A stretch of DNA of 64,000 nt from Aquificaceae bacterium (GTDB lineage Bacteria > Aquificota > Aquificia > Aquificales > Aquificaceae), in contig JALSHV010000007.1 in assembly GCA_026981975.1 (NCBI GenBank), positions 1 to 64,000 on the forward strand, given 5' to 3'. A program made the position numbers and the translations under genes. This document shows, piece after piece, positions 11,076 to 19,029 of the stretch (within the stretch, counting starts at the first letter, position 1; each line of letters starts with the position of its first letter). The notes below the pieces were generated by a model. That model had not been told where the DNA came from and did no database searches. It saw nothing but the letters and a program-made list of their open reading frames with translations.

Positions 11076-11548
11076 CCAAACTTCTCCTTAAGGCACTTTT
11101 CAACAAACGGGTGAACCAGCCCTTCTAAGTTTCCGCAATAGGAAGCTATATCTCGCACAATTGTTGAACTGATGTGAATGTATTCCTGAGAAGGCATCAT
11201 AAAAACAGTTTCCACCTGTGCCAGTTTAAAATTGGTAAGAGCGATTTGAAGTTCATACTCAAAGTCTGTGAAAAGCCTGACACCACGCACAATTACGCCA
11301 GCTTTTTCGCGTTTCATAAAATCCACCAAAAGGGAATCAAAACCTTTTACAAAAACTCTATCCTCAAGGTGTTTAGTCATTTCCTTAAACATTTTTATCC
11401 TTTCCTCTAAGGGAAAAAGCAAGCTCTTTCGTGGTCTTTTTGCAACAGCTATGATCACCTGATCAAAAATTTTTAAACTCCTTTCCACAATGTCCAAGTG
11501 TCCCAAGTGCGGAGGATCAAAAGTTCCCGGGTAAACCGCTTTCCTCAC
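11063..11548 (-). CDS. coaD: Phosphopantetheine adenylyltransferase
   Basis: Fourth step of coenzyme A synthesis: joins AMP from ATP to 4'-phosphopantetheine. The 161 residues match the family length. It starts with RKAVYPGTFDPPHLGHLDI, including the nucleotide-binding HxGH, and later has GVRLFTDFEYELQIALTN and ISSTIVRDIA. A GTG at 11548 is chosen because GGAGG lies seven bases before it. The frame is open 33 codons further upstream, but that part overlaps rsmD and lacks the family pattern. Confidence 0.95.
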   Translation of the reverse strand: MRKAVYPGTFDPPHLGHLDIVERSLKIFDQVIIAVAKRPRKSLLFPLEERIKMFKEMTKHLEDRVFVKGFDSLLVDFMKREKAGVIVRGVRLFTDFEYELQIALTNFKLAQVETVFMMPSQEYIHISSTIVRDIASYCGNLEGLVHPFVEKCLKEKFGCGS

Positions 11549-11549
11549 C

Positions 11550-12002
11550 TTATTTCCTCCACAGTGATAGAACTGTATCTCCGTAAATTCTCTCTTCATC
11601 TGGAGAAAAGCGTTTTCTCTTGTCATGCTCAAGTATAAATACTCCACCTTCTATAAGCACCTTTAGCGCTTTTTCTATAAGCAAGTCGTAGTTTTCAAAA
11701 GAGTAAGGAGGATCTGCAAATATTATGTGAGGTTTTACACTGAGTTTTTCCAAAGCTTTTAACACATCTGCTCTTATAACTTTTCCTGATGTCTTGTGTT
11801 TTATCTTATCTGTTAGAGACTTACTCTTTTCTATAAAAATAACTTGTGCACCCCTTTTTTCAGCTTCTAACCCTATTTGTCCTGTTCCTGCAAACAGATC
11901 TAAAAAAACAAGATCTTTTATATCTCCGAGAATGTTAAACAGAGCATTTTTCACAATAGAAGGAGTAGGTTTTACTCTTCTTAACTTTCTTGTATTTTTC
12001 AC
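11550..12002 (-). CDS. rsmD: 16S rRNA m2G966 methyltransferase
   Basis: Methylates N2 of G966 in 16S rRNA. Motifs are RVKPTPSIVKNALFNIL (family RPT..rvreAlFNiL), the SAM loop FLDLFAGTGQIGLEA and the catalytic DPPY. At 150 residues it is about 30 shorter than most; the usual N-terminal RIIGGxxkGrkL strand is absent. The only in-frame start that keeps the rest is a GTG at 12002, preceded upstream by a stop. There is no Shine-Dalgarno sequence, and a TATAAT on this strand ends eight bases before the GTG, so the mRNA may be leaderless. Confidence 0.9.
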   Translation of the reverse strand: MKNTRKLRRVKPTPSIVKNALFNILGDIKDLVFLDLFAGTGQIGLEAEKRGAQVIFIEKSKSLTDKIKHKTSGKVIRADVLKALEKLSVKPHIIFADPPYSFENYDLLIEKALKVLIEGGVFILEHDKRKRFSPDEERIYGDTVLSLWRK

Positions 12003-12025
12003 AAAAAGAGATTATACTGTATAAT
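11998..12025. promoter_or_regulatory. Divergent promoter with a symmetric -10 element (rsmD/speD)
   Basis: ATTATACTGTATAAT at 12011-12025 is a perfect inverted repeat around a central T. It gives TATAAT on both strands: 12020-12025 for the + strand and 12016-12011 for the - strand. For the + strand a TTCACA lies at 11998-12003 with a 16-base spacer. On the - strand no good -35 box is seen. Symmetric -10 elements are known to give divergent transcription in bacteria. Confidence 0.6.
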
Positions 12026-12051
12026 CTGCTTTATAAGGGAGGTGTTTTATC

Positions 12052-12138
12052 ATGAGCTGTTTTGTGCTTTCCAGACTCTTTAAAAACTTTTCTAGGGAGG
12101 ACAGGAAATGGCAAAAGCCCTCGGACTGCATATCTTAG
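12052..12138 (+). CDS. Candidate short upstream ORF in the speD leader
   Basis: An ATG at 12052 has a strong site (GGGAGG, then eight to nine bases). It opens a 28-codon frame that runs past the speD start in another frame and stops at 12136-12138. It is the first ribosome-binding site expected on the mRNA from the promoter at 12020-12025. The peptide (starting MSCFVLSRLF) has no recognisable domain. It may be a leader peptide affecting speD translation, or a chance ORF. Conservation in relatives would decide. Confidence 0.25.
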   Translation: MSCFVLSRLFKNFSREDRKWQKPSDCIS

Positions 12139-12515
12139 CGGACCTTTACGGAGTAGAAGCGGACCGTATAGATCATGTAGAAGATATTAAAAACCTTCTT
12201 GAAAGTGCCGTTAAGGTAGCAGATCTAACTAAGATTTCCTCACATTACCATCAATTCAATCCTCACGGAGCTACAGGAGTCATTTTACTGGCTGAATCTC
12301 ACATTTCCATTCACACATGGCCCGAATACGGACTTGCCACTGTTGATGTATACACTTGTGGAGACAGCACAAAAGCTTACAGAGCAATTAATTATATTCT
12401 TAACACCTTAGAACCTAGAAGAGTGGACAAACAGATTCATGAAAGGGGTTTCTTACAGGAAAAGGAACAGTCCGAGGAATTGCGAAGTATTTTAACACTC
12501 AGCGCTCAAGTTTAA
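12108..12515 (+). CDS. speD: S-adenosylmethionine decarboxylase proenzyme
   Basis: Decarboxylates SAM to supply aminopropyl groups for spermidine and longer polyamines, which are abundant in thermophiles. It is a short prokaryotic proenzyme of 135 residues. Self-cleavage is expected between Glu63 and Ser64 (LAESHISIHTWPE), producing the pyruvoyl group; His69 and the Cys in VYTCGDS are the other catalytic residues. A GGAGG site lies before the ATG. No spermidine synthase gene is adjacent in the window. Confidence 0.96.
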   Translation: MAKALGLHILADLYGVEADRIDHVEDIKNLLESAVKVADLTKISSHYHQFNPHGATGVILLAESHISIHTWPEYGLATVDVYTCGDSTKAYRAINYILNTLEPRRVDKQIHERGFLQEKEQSEELRSILTLSAQV

Positions 12516-12531
12516 AGATTAATTTAAAATT

Positions 12532-13812
12532 ATGCTCTTTGTTTTTCTGATTTTATGGATGATTAGTGTATCTTTTTCTAAAGTATATGTGGTTAAGTGG
12601 GATTCTCCCATTACACCTATAACAGCGGATTATATAGACAGAACTCTTTCAAAAGCAGAAGGAGAAGGAGGAACTTTATTTATTCTGGAGCTTAATACAC
12701 CGGGAGGATTGGTAGAATCTATGCGCAAGATAGTTCAAAGATTCCAAAGAACACCCTTACCTGTCGTTGTGTTTGTATATCCTCCCGGAGGCAGAGCTGC
12801 ATCAGCGGGAGCGTTGATAACCATTTCAGCTGATATAGCGGTTATGGCACCGGGAACGAATATAGGAGCTGCTCACCCAGTTACCGTAGGTGATTCTTCT
12901 AAGGACAAAAAGGACAAAGAAAAAGACATTATGAGGGAAAAGGTCCTTCAAGATATGCTCGCTTTTGTCCGAAGCATAGCAGGGGAAAAAGGGCGGAATG
13001 TGGAGATTATAGAGAAAATGGTTACAGAAAGCCTTGCCCTTTCAGCTGAGGAAGCACTTAAAGAAGGAGTTATAGATCTTATAGCAGTTGATTTGAAAGA
13101 TCTTCTGAAAAAGATCCATCTAAAAAGAATAAAAAAATTCGGAAGGGAGATAACTATCAGAACAGAAACAGCAGAAGTGGTTAGAGTTAGGGAAAGTTTG
13201 AAAGAAGAGCTTCTTAAAATTCTTACAAATCCGACAGTGGCTTACTTACTTCTCATGTTGGGTTTTTACGGACTGTTCTTTGAACTTTACAATCCGGGAG
13301 CAATGGTGCCGGGGATCATAGGGGCTATATGTCTTCTGCTGGGTCTGTATGGACTTTCTATGATTTCTATGAATTGGTTAGGACTCCTTTTAATATTTCT
13401 CGGAGTGTTGCTTTTTGTCCTTGAGCTGATAACTCCTACCTTCGGAGCGCTGGCAGTGGGAGGAATAATAGCCTTGGGTTTAGGTTCTTTATTTCTTATA
13501 GATCCTGAATCTCCTTACGGTGAACTTCCCAAGTCTTTAATTGTTGCTGTTGTTATCGCAAGTGGCTTGTTTTTTATGTTAGCGGGTAAACTCGGTATTA
13601 AAGCTCAAAAAAAGAGAAAATTAACAGGAGCAGAAGCCATGATGGGTGAAGAGGGAGAAGCTATTTCTGATTTCCGCAGAGGTAAGGGAAAAGTTTTTGT
13701 CCACGGTGAGATATGGAATGCTTTAAGTGATGAGAATATAAAGAAGGGAGACAGAATAAAAGTTATAGGATTGCAAGGTTTAAGGTTAAAAGTCAAAAAG
13801 ATCTCTTCTTAA
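12532..13812 (+). CDS. NfeD-type membrane serine protease (ClpP-like plus OB fold)
   Basis: Predicted membrane-anchored protease of the NfeD1b type, which in archaeal relatives works with stomatin-like proteins. A signal peptide (1-16) is followed by a ClpP-class domain, about 20-220, with LNTPGGLVESM and the nucleophile in RAASAGAL (Ser about 93). Four hydrophobic helices lie at about 238-345, and a C-terminal NfeD OB-fold domain covers about 360-426 (GEEGEAISDF, VFVHGEIWNA). No stomatin gene is adjacent. The last 20 bases overlap the convergent FlhB-like gene. Confidence 0.9.
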   Translation: MLFVFLILWMISVSFSKVYVVKWDSPITPITADYIDRTLSKAEGEGGTLFILELNTPGGLVESMRKIVQRFQRTPLPVVVFVYPPGGRAASAGALITISADIAVMAPGTNIGAAHPVTVGDSSKDKKDKEKDIMREKVLQDMLAFVRSIAGEKGRNVEIIEKMVTESLALSAEEALKEGVIDLIAVDLKDLLKKIHLKRIKKFGREITIRTETAEVVRVRESLKEELLKILTNPTVAYLLLMLGFYGLFFELYNPGAMVPGIIGAICLLLGLYGLSMISMNWLGLLLIFLGVLLFVLELITPTFGALAVGGIIALGLGSLFLIDPESPYGELPKSLIVAVVIASGLFFMLAGKLGIKAQKKRKLTGAEAMMGEEGEAISDFRRGKGKVFVHGEIWNALSDENIKKGDRIKVIGLQGLRLKVKKISS

Positions 13813-14059
13813 TATCCTGAACAAATACTAAAATACGTGCTATGGCTTCGTAAAGTTGTGGGGGTATTTCTTCAAAAATCTCTACTCTAAGAAGAGCTTC
13901 TACAAGGGGTTCATCTTCTACTACAGGAATACCTTCCCTTTTTGCCACTTCCAGAATTCTGCGAGCAAGTTCTCCTTTTCCTTTGGCAACAACAAGAGGT
14001 GCTTTGTCCGTCTCCGGGTTGTATTTGAGAGCAACTACCTTTCTTCTTTTGTCTTTCAA
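13793..14059 (-). CDS. FlhB C-terminal-domain-like protein
   Basis: 88 residues matching the cytoplasmic domain of the flagellar/type III export switch FlhB (EscU/YscU) after its NPTH autocleavage site: VALKYNPETDKAPLVVAKGKGELARRI corresponds to the region just past that site. There is no membrane part and no NPTH. Similar stand-alone proteins include YlqH of Bacillus. It follows the Lys-rich 513-residue gene after two bases, as ylqH follows ylqG. Its function is unknown; a role in protein export is inference. Confidence 0.82.
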   Translation of the reverse strand: MKDKRRKVVALKYNPETDKAPLVVAKGKGELARRILEVAKREGIPVVEDEPLVEALLRVEIFEEIPPQLYEAIARILVFVQDIKKRSF

Positions 14060-14061
14060 TG

Positions 14062-15603
14062 TTATACCCTCAGATTGAAAATTCTTTCTTCTCCAAATTC
14101 TGAGAAGAATTCCCTTTCAAAGCTCTGTTCTCCTTCTTCAAGAACTTCAAATTTAAGTATTTTGAGATTTAACTCTGAAAGTTCCTTACGCAGACGTTTT
14201 TCTTCCTTTCTTACTATATCCGCTAATAGTTTTATATTGCTTCGGAATACAAGATTTATAAAATCTGGCTTTTCCTTTCGGGGAGCTTCAAGACATATAC
14301 CCACATAGCCTTCTTCCCAAGTTAGCTTTACAAGTATTCTAAAACTATCTTTAAGAGAAAAGCCTGCTATACCCTTCCCTTCTTCAGTTACAAAGGGAAG
14401 GAGAAACTTTTTGCCTTCTGAAAGGATCATGTAATTTTGGAGTTGATTTATCCAGTTAAGCTTTTGGAGATTTTCCTTAAGATCATAAGGTATATCTGAA
14501 AACTCTTTTTTGAGATTTTTTAAAGCCTCAATTTCTTCTTCAACCTTCTTTTGATACTGTATTAAGTCCCTTACACTGTTAAAGCCTGTCTTTGCTTCAA
14601 GGGAGGCAAAAGCTCCCTTTAGTATGTCTTTTGCGTATTTCAGTAAATTACCTCTTATAAGGGGTAATATTTCGTTGTTTTCTATGCGAAATCCCAAGAG
14701 TTTTAATCGCGATTGGAATTCATTCCATTTGTTTGTTTCTAAGCTTTTTATTGCTTTTTCCATTATATCCAAGACTCTTGGGCTATAATAGTTTTCCTTT
14801 AAAACCGTCTTCAATCCCAGAGTGTCCATTTTTCCTTTAAAGCTTTTAATAAAAAGTTTTATAATTTCTTCTGTGTTTTTCCTGATCTCTGTAAATTTAT
14901 TTTCCCTTTGGTAAATTGCTCTTTCCACCTCTTTTTGAAAAGAAATAAATTTCAAGAAAAAGTTAATTTTATCCTCTTTATTCATTAAACTGAGAAGCTC
15001 TTCTGCTTTTCTGCTTAAGTCAGGGAATTCCTTTAAACTTTTAAGTAGTTTTTCAACTTTAAAAGGTTCAAAGTTAGTAAGAGATTTCAAAAGTTTGAAT
15101 TTCTGATCACTTAACAAATCACTCTCTTTTAAAACTCCTTTTAAAACGTTCCAAACTTTTTTTTCATAGAATAAACCTGAATCTTCTATTCCCTTTTTGA
15201 ACTCCTTAATTTTTACAATTGTGGCAGGGTTTTCTTTTATATTGTGTAAAAGCTTTTCCGCGTTTTGTAATCCTTTAAAAGATCCTTCAACTCTTAGTAT
15301 CAAGGGATTCTTAGATTCCACCCGTAGGATTAGCTCTTCACCTTCCTCTACTGGAAGAGCTAGTTTATTGTCTGCTGAAAGTTCGTATCCGTTTTCCAAC
15401 AGAAGAAGTATTCTCCGTGGATTTACTTGTTTGACAACAGCCTTAAGTCTTGCTCCTTGTCCTCCGAGAGAGAAAAGCAAAGCTTCTGGAACAATAGAGC
15501 GTATTCTTATCTCGTAAACCTTCGCCGCTTCATAGGCTTCCTGTGCCCTGCTGCGCAGAATGGAAGTTTCCAGAAAGATACCTTCTACTCTTCTACCTTC
15601 CAT
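14062..15603 (-). CDS. FliK/YlqG-like protein of unknown function
   Basis: 513 residues, rich in Lys, Leu and Glu, with long helical and coiled-coil-prone stretches between about 130 and 390. The N-terminal part (SILRSRAQEAYEAAKVYEIR) and the C-terminal globular part (about 395-500) resemble hook-length-control-like proteins. Its position immediately before an FlhB-C-like gene repeats the Bacillus ylqG-ylqH pairing, which is the main basis for the name. No flagellar gene is otherwise present here. It overlaps the ROK kinase gene by 11 bases. Confidence 0.6.
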   Translation of the reverse strand: MEGRRVEGIFLETSILRSRAQEAYEAAKVYEIRIRSIVPEALLFSLGGQGARLKAVVKQVNPRRILLLLENGYELSADNKLALPVEEGEELILRVESKNPLILRVEGSFKGLQNAEKLLHNIKENPATIVKIKEFKKGIEDSGLFYEKKVWNVLKGVLKESDLLSDQKFKLLKSLTNFEPFKVEKLLKSLKEFPDLSRKAEELLSLMNKEDKINFFLKFISFQKEVERAIYQRENKFTEIRKNTEEIIKLFIKSFKGKMDTLGLKTVLKENYYSPRVLDIMEKAIKSLETNKWNEFQSRLKLLGFRIENNEILPLIRGNLLKYAKDILKGAFASLEAKTGFNSVRDLIQYQKKVEEEIEALKNLKKEFSDIPYDLKENLQKLNWINQLQNYMILSEGKKFLLPFVTEEGKGIAGFSLKDSFRILVKLTWEEGYVGICLEAPRKEKPDFINLVFRSNIKLLADIVRKEEKRLRKELSELNLKILKFEVLEEGEQSFEREFFSEFGEERIFNLRV

Positions 15604-16477
15604 CAGCTTTAGTATCGGACAAAAACCTCTTTATCAAAGCCAAAGCGCCTCGCGCACCGAGGTATTCTCCTTCTGATGAAAAGTAGAGTTTAAAGCACTT
15701 CGCTGGAAGCTCCTCTGCGATGTTTTTTACTTTCCCTTCCAAATCCACTAATAGATCCTTTAATCCCTCTACTATTCCCCCGCCTAACACTACCCTATCG
15801 GGATTTATAAGGTGCAGGAGATTCATTATTCCTAAAGCCATAAATTCTTTAAAAATTTCAACTGCCTGTAAAGCTGTTTTTTCTCCTTCTTTTGCTCTCT
15901 TTATGATTTCGGCGTTCTTTAAAGAGTATCCTCCCAGTTCCCTATAGGTTCTTTCCAGTCCGTAAGAAGAACAGTAAGCTTCCCAGCAACCTTTCCTTCC
16001 GCAATTACAAAGCCGTCCATTTTTTATCAAAATCTGATGACCTGCTTCCATGGCAGATCCACAGCTACCAAGGAATGGCTTACCTTCTACAACAAGACCG
16101 CCACCCAAACCTGTTCCTACAGCTATTAGGATCAAAATTTGACTATCTCTATGATCAAAAAACCATTCACCGAAAGAAGCCACACTTACATCGTTACCTA
16201 TTACGAAGGGTATTCCCGAATCCTTTAAAAGAAGTTCAAAGTCTACACCATCTAGGACAGGTATATTGGGAGATTTATATACCTTTCCCTGAAGGGAAGT
16301 GAAACCAGCCACTGCTATGCCTACTCCATCTGGATCTCCTTCTGTTATTATTTCTGTAAGCTTACGTAAAAATTCATCTTTACTGTTTTTGACTTTACGT
16401 ATATCGTATTTTTCTCTTTTTCCGTTTTCCCAGAGAACCTTTACAAAACTTCCTCCTATATCAACTCCCTTCAGCAT
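15593..16477 (-). CDS. ROK-family sugar kinase (glucokinase-like)
   Basis: Predicted ATP-dependent hexose kinase. The phosphate-1 loop is GVDIGGSFVKV near the N-terminus. The catalytic Asp lies in FVIGNDVSVASFGEW, GTGLGGGLV follows, and the ROK zinc motif appears as GRLCNCGRKGCWEAYCS at about 152-168. The 294 residues fit glucokinases of this family. There is no helix-turn-helix, so it is an enzyme rather than a repressor. The precise sugar is not visible. It overlaps both neighbours (17 and 11 bases). Confidence 0.88.
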   Translation of the reverse strand: MLKGVDIGGSFVKVLWENGKREKYDIRKVKNSKDEFLRKLTEIITEGDPDGVGIAVAGFTSLQGKVYKSPNIPVLDGVDFELLLKDSGIPFVIGNDVSVASFGEWFFDHRDSQILILIAVGTGLGGGLVVEGKPFLGSCGSAMEAGHQILIKNGRLCNCGRKGCWEAYCSSYGLERTYRELGGYSLKNAEIIKRAKEGEKTALQAVEIFKEFMALGIMNLLHLINPDRVVLGGGIVEGLKDLLVDLEGKVKNIAEELPAKCFKLYFSSEGEYLGARGALALIKRFLSDTKADGR

Positions 16478-16928
16478 AGAAAACGTCTCCTATCATAACT
16501 GAGCTGTTTTTTACTTTTCCCCTTACATACATGTGTAATTTCTTTTTTATTGTTCCTTTTTCTTTAATCTTTATTTCTACTTTTACTTCTATACTATCTG
16601 TCTTTTTTAGAATTTTTTCTTCTATACTGATACTTCCTTTGGTTATTCTCTTGTTTTTTCTGCACAGAGCTACCAAGCCACTTATCCCGCCTAGCTTGTG
16701 AAGCAAATCCCTTTCCATAAAGGAGGCTATCCGGGAAGCTATTTCTGGAGAGCAGTCTTCCAAACCACCGATGAAGAGATACACACTTCGGAATGCATCA
16801 AGATTTTCTAAATTTTTTCTGTTCTCCTGAAGGTATATAAAAAGTGCTACAACTGCTGGATATATAAGGGCTAAAACTATAAAAATTCCTATAACTGTAT
16901 CCTCCATTCTTATCTTCTTCAGAGCCAC
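16461..16928 (-). CDS. Single-span membrane protein of unknown function
   Basis: About 155 residues with one hydrophobic helix near the N-terminus (TVIGIFIVLALIYPAVVAL), then a soluble domain with Lys/Ile-rich strands towards the C-terminus. I do not recognise a family. Three starts are possible: ATG 16946, GTG 16928 and ATG 16907. The GTG is preferred because AAGGAGG lies five bases before it, inside the end of corA. It is the second gene of the corA-ROK-FliK-like-FlhB-like operon. Confidence 0.7.
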   Translation of the reverse strand: MALKKIRMEDTVIGIFIVLALIYPAVVALFIYLQENRKNLENLDAFRSVYLFIGGLEDCSPEIASRIASFMERDLLHKLGGISGLVALCRKNKRITKGSISIEEKILKKTDSIEVKVEIKIKEKGTIKKKLHMYVRGKVKNSSVMIGDVFYAEGS

Positions 16929-17860
16929 CCTTTCCTCCTTACCCAAAGCATAAGTGCAAGAGTTACAGTTACCATAAGAAACAGAGAGTAAGGATAGCCG
17001 TATTTCCAGCTCAGTTCGGGCATAATTTCAAAATTCATTCCGAATATACTCGCTATTAAAGTTGCCGGTAGAAATATAGTTGCCAAAACGGTAAACACCT
17101 TAACAGCTTCGTTCTGCCTTATGGTTATAAGTCCTAAAAGGGAATTCTGTATGCTGTCTATTTTTTCCATATAAAAAGCTGTGTAGTCTAGGAGTGTGTT
17201 CAGGTCGTCCAGTAGAGTCTTCATCTCTCTCTTTGTCTGGGCGTTTATCAAGGGACTTTTTAAAAAACGTGAAAGAATTCTAATCTTCTCATTTATTGAT
17301 TCCCTTAAGGTTATGTTAAGTTCATCGTAATAGGCTATATCTTTTATCATCTCCTCTGATTGTTCAACAAAGATTTCCTTCCATATATTTCTTATCCGCC
17401 TTCCCAGTATTTCCAGCCTATCACCGATTCTATCAACTTCTATACTTAGAATTTCTCCAAAAAGGGATTCGGAAAACTGAATGTATCCCCGCTTCATTTT
17501 AAGACGGTTTAAGAATATCATCAATGTAGGAATATCTCTGTATCTAAGAGTTACAAAATATCTTTCCCGAATAAAGAAAAAAACAGGTTCTACTATAATC
17601 TCCTCCTTTTGTTGAATTACAAAAGACATATTTATATTTATTGAATCACCAACTTCCGTATATTTAGAACTGATTTCTATATCTCCCATGATTTCTTTTG
17701 AAGGCATTTCAAAGTGAATTTCTTTTTTTAACCACTCAACCTCCTCTGCAGTAGGATCATAAACATCTATCCACAGAATCCCTTTTTTACGTATATTCTC
17801 AAACTCATCTTTAGTTTTTTCCTCTACATCTCTTCCCGATATAACATAAAGTCTGATCAC
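16919..17860 (-). CDS. corA: CorA-family Mg2+ (divalent cation) transporter
   Basis: Inner-membrane pentameric Mg2+/Co2+/Ni2+ channel. The N-terminal cytoplasmic domain and long stalk helix occupy about 1-250. The two C-terminal helices flank the signature GMN (IFGMNFEIMPEL), followed by a basic tail. The length of 313 is typical. Translation starts at GTG. The divergent psiE start is only 17 bases away, there is no Shine-Dalgarno sequence, and TAAAAT on this strand ends six bases before the GTG, as expected for a leaderless message. Confidence 0.94.
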   Translation of the reverse strand: MIRLYVISGRDVEEKTKDEFENIRKKGILWIDVYDPTAEEVEWLKKEIHFEMPSKEIMGDIEISSKYTEVGDSININMSFVIQQKEEIIVEPVFFFIRERYFVTLRYRDIPTLMIFLNRLKMKRGYIQFSESLFGEILSIEVDRIGDRLEILGRRIRNIWKEIFVEQSEEMIKDIAYYDELNITLRESINEKIRILSRFLKSPLINAQTKREMKTLLDDLNTLLDYTAFYMEKIDSIQNSLLGLITIRQNEAVKVFTVLATIFLPATLIASIFGMNFEIMPELSWKYGYPYSLFLMVTVTLALMLWVRRKGWL

Positions 17861-17877
17861 ATAATAATTTTAATATT
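17861..17877. promoter_or_regulatory. 17-base A/T-only divergent start region (corA/psiE)
   Basis: Only 17 bases, all A or T, separate the corA GTG from the psiE ATG. On the - strand TAAAAT lies six bases before the corA start. On the + strand TAATTT at 17865-17870 lies seven bases before the psiE ATG. No ribosome-binding site fits. Both mRNAs would begin at or near their start codons, unless one start has been placed too far upstream. Confidence 0.45.
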
Positions 17878-18423
17878 ATGAAGTTTCTTCTCTCGGAAAA
17901 GTTTTCAAAGAAAGCCCTTGATTTTTACAACAAATTCGTCAATCTCCTTGTTATTATAACTGTTCCTATAATAATACTAACTTTAATTACAGCTATTGCC
18001 ATTATCCTTTACGATCTGAGGCTGTTTACCGCTCATATTACCGAAGGTGGATTAAAGCTTGAACATGAAGAAGCTTTTAAGCTTTTAATAAAAAATATAC
18101 TCAATTTCTTTGTCCTTATAGAACTGTTTAGAGTTTTCCTTGACGTGATTGAATACAAAAGAATAAGAAAAAGGCAAATGCTTGAAGCAGGTATAGTTTT
18201 TGTAGTTAGAGAAATTGTTATAGCTATGTTTGAACACAGATTTGAATACACAGATCTTATAGGTTACGGAGTTTTACTAGTGGCTCTTGGTATTACTTAT
18301 GTTCTTATAGAAAAAAGTTGGATAGAAGTGGTTAGAATGAACCAGTATAAGCATATAGATAAAGATCTCAAAAAAAAGGTAAGGCAAGTTTACAAGCAGA
18401 TGAAGGTAAAGAAGATTGAGTAA
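17878..18423 (+). CDS. PsiE-family membrane protein
   Basis: 181 residues with four predicted helices (about 22-48, 68-88, 103-118, 122-142) and a basic C-terminal tail. It matches the phosphate-starvation-inducible PsiE family, with FFVLIELFRVFLDVIEYKRI and VVREIVIAMFEHRFEY as recognisable blocks. The molecular function is not established. It has no Shine-Dalgarno sequence and shares its start region with corA. The PIN-like gene begins nine bases downstream of its stop. Confidence 0.82.
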   Translation: MKFLLSEKFSKKALDFYNKFVNLLVIITVPIIILTLITAIAIILYDLRLFTAHITEGGLKLEHEEAFKLLIKNILNFFVLIELFRVFLDVIEYKRIRKRQMLEAGIVFVVREIVIAMFEHRFEYTDLIGYGVLLVALGITYVLIEKSWIEVVRMNQYKHIDKDLKKKVRQVYKQMKVKKIE

Positions 18424-18432
18424 AATTTTATC

Positions 18433-19029
18433 ATGGAGAACTTTGTTCTTGATACCAGTGTATTTACAAATCCCGATATATATTCAACCTTTGGAGAAAG
18501 GGATCAACTGGGAGCTGTAGAGAACTTCATACATCTGGCAATTCACTCTGGCGCCGATTTTTACATGCCTACTTCCGCTTATGAAGAAATGCTCAAAATG
18601 TTAGATTTGGGACCCTATGCTCCTGAGTTTGAAATGGCAGTTAAGATAAGATCTCCTCGTAGGCATAATATACTAATTCCCAGTGAGATTCTCTACGAGT
18701 TGATAGAAGAAATAAGGTATAGAATAAATAAAGGTTTAAGAATTGCAGAGGAACACACAAAAGAAGCTGGGAAAGTAACAGAGGAAAATGTAGGAAAACT
18801 CATAAACAGATTAAGAGAAAAATACAGGGAAGCTCTAAGACAAGGAATAATAGACAGCAGAGAAGACGTAGATGTGCTTCTTCTGGCTTACGAATTAGAC
18901 GGTGTGCTTGTAACAGGAGATGAAGGACTGCGTAAGTGGGCAGATAAGGTGGGGATAAAGATAATAGATCCCAAAAACCTCAGAGGGATTTTGGAAGGTT
19001 TAATCAAACACAAGACCACCGCTAAGTAA
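18433..19029 (+). CDS. RNA ligase partner protein (PIN-like nuclease fold)
   Basis: 198 residues of the PIN-like family that accompanies archaeal-type RNA ligases (MJ1548-related). Acidic residues of a PIN active site are visible: [11 protein letters not shown] at the start, EEMLKM in the middle, [29 protein letters not shown] near the C-terminus. It probably cleaves or handles RNA, but this is inferred from the fold. TAAAAT at 18421-18426 ends six bases before the ATG and no Shine-Dalgarno sequence is seen. Its 3' end overlaps the convergent RNA ligase gene by 30 bases. Confidence 0.88.
   Translation: MENFVLDTSVFTNPDIYSTFGERDQLGAVENFIHLAIHSGADFYMPTSAYEEMLKMLDLGPYAPEFEMAVKIRSPRRHNILIPSEILYELIEEIRYRINKGLRIAEEHTKEAGKVTEENVGKLINRLREKYREALRQGIIDSREDVDVLLLAYELDGVLVTGDEGLRKWADKVGIKIIDPKNLRGILEGLIKHKTTAK

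Noticed and set aside
11549-11647. 33-codon N-terminal extension of coaD
   Set aside because: It overlaps rsmD on the same strand, lacks the family pattern, and GGAGG is placed correctly for the GTG at 11548.
13856-14308. 150-codon + strand frame opposite the FlhB-like and FliK-like genes
   Set aside because: Phe/Ser-rich shadow with no start site; the - strand genes show family patterns and operon spacing.
14062-15603. Reading the 513-residue protein as a myosin/kinesin-like or SMC coiled-coil protein
   Set aside because: No ATPase motif is present; the pairing with an FlhB-C-like gene explains it better.
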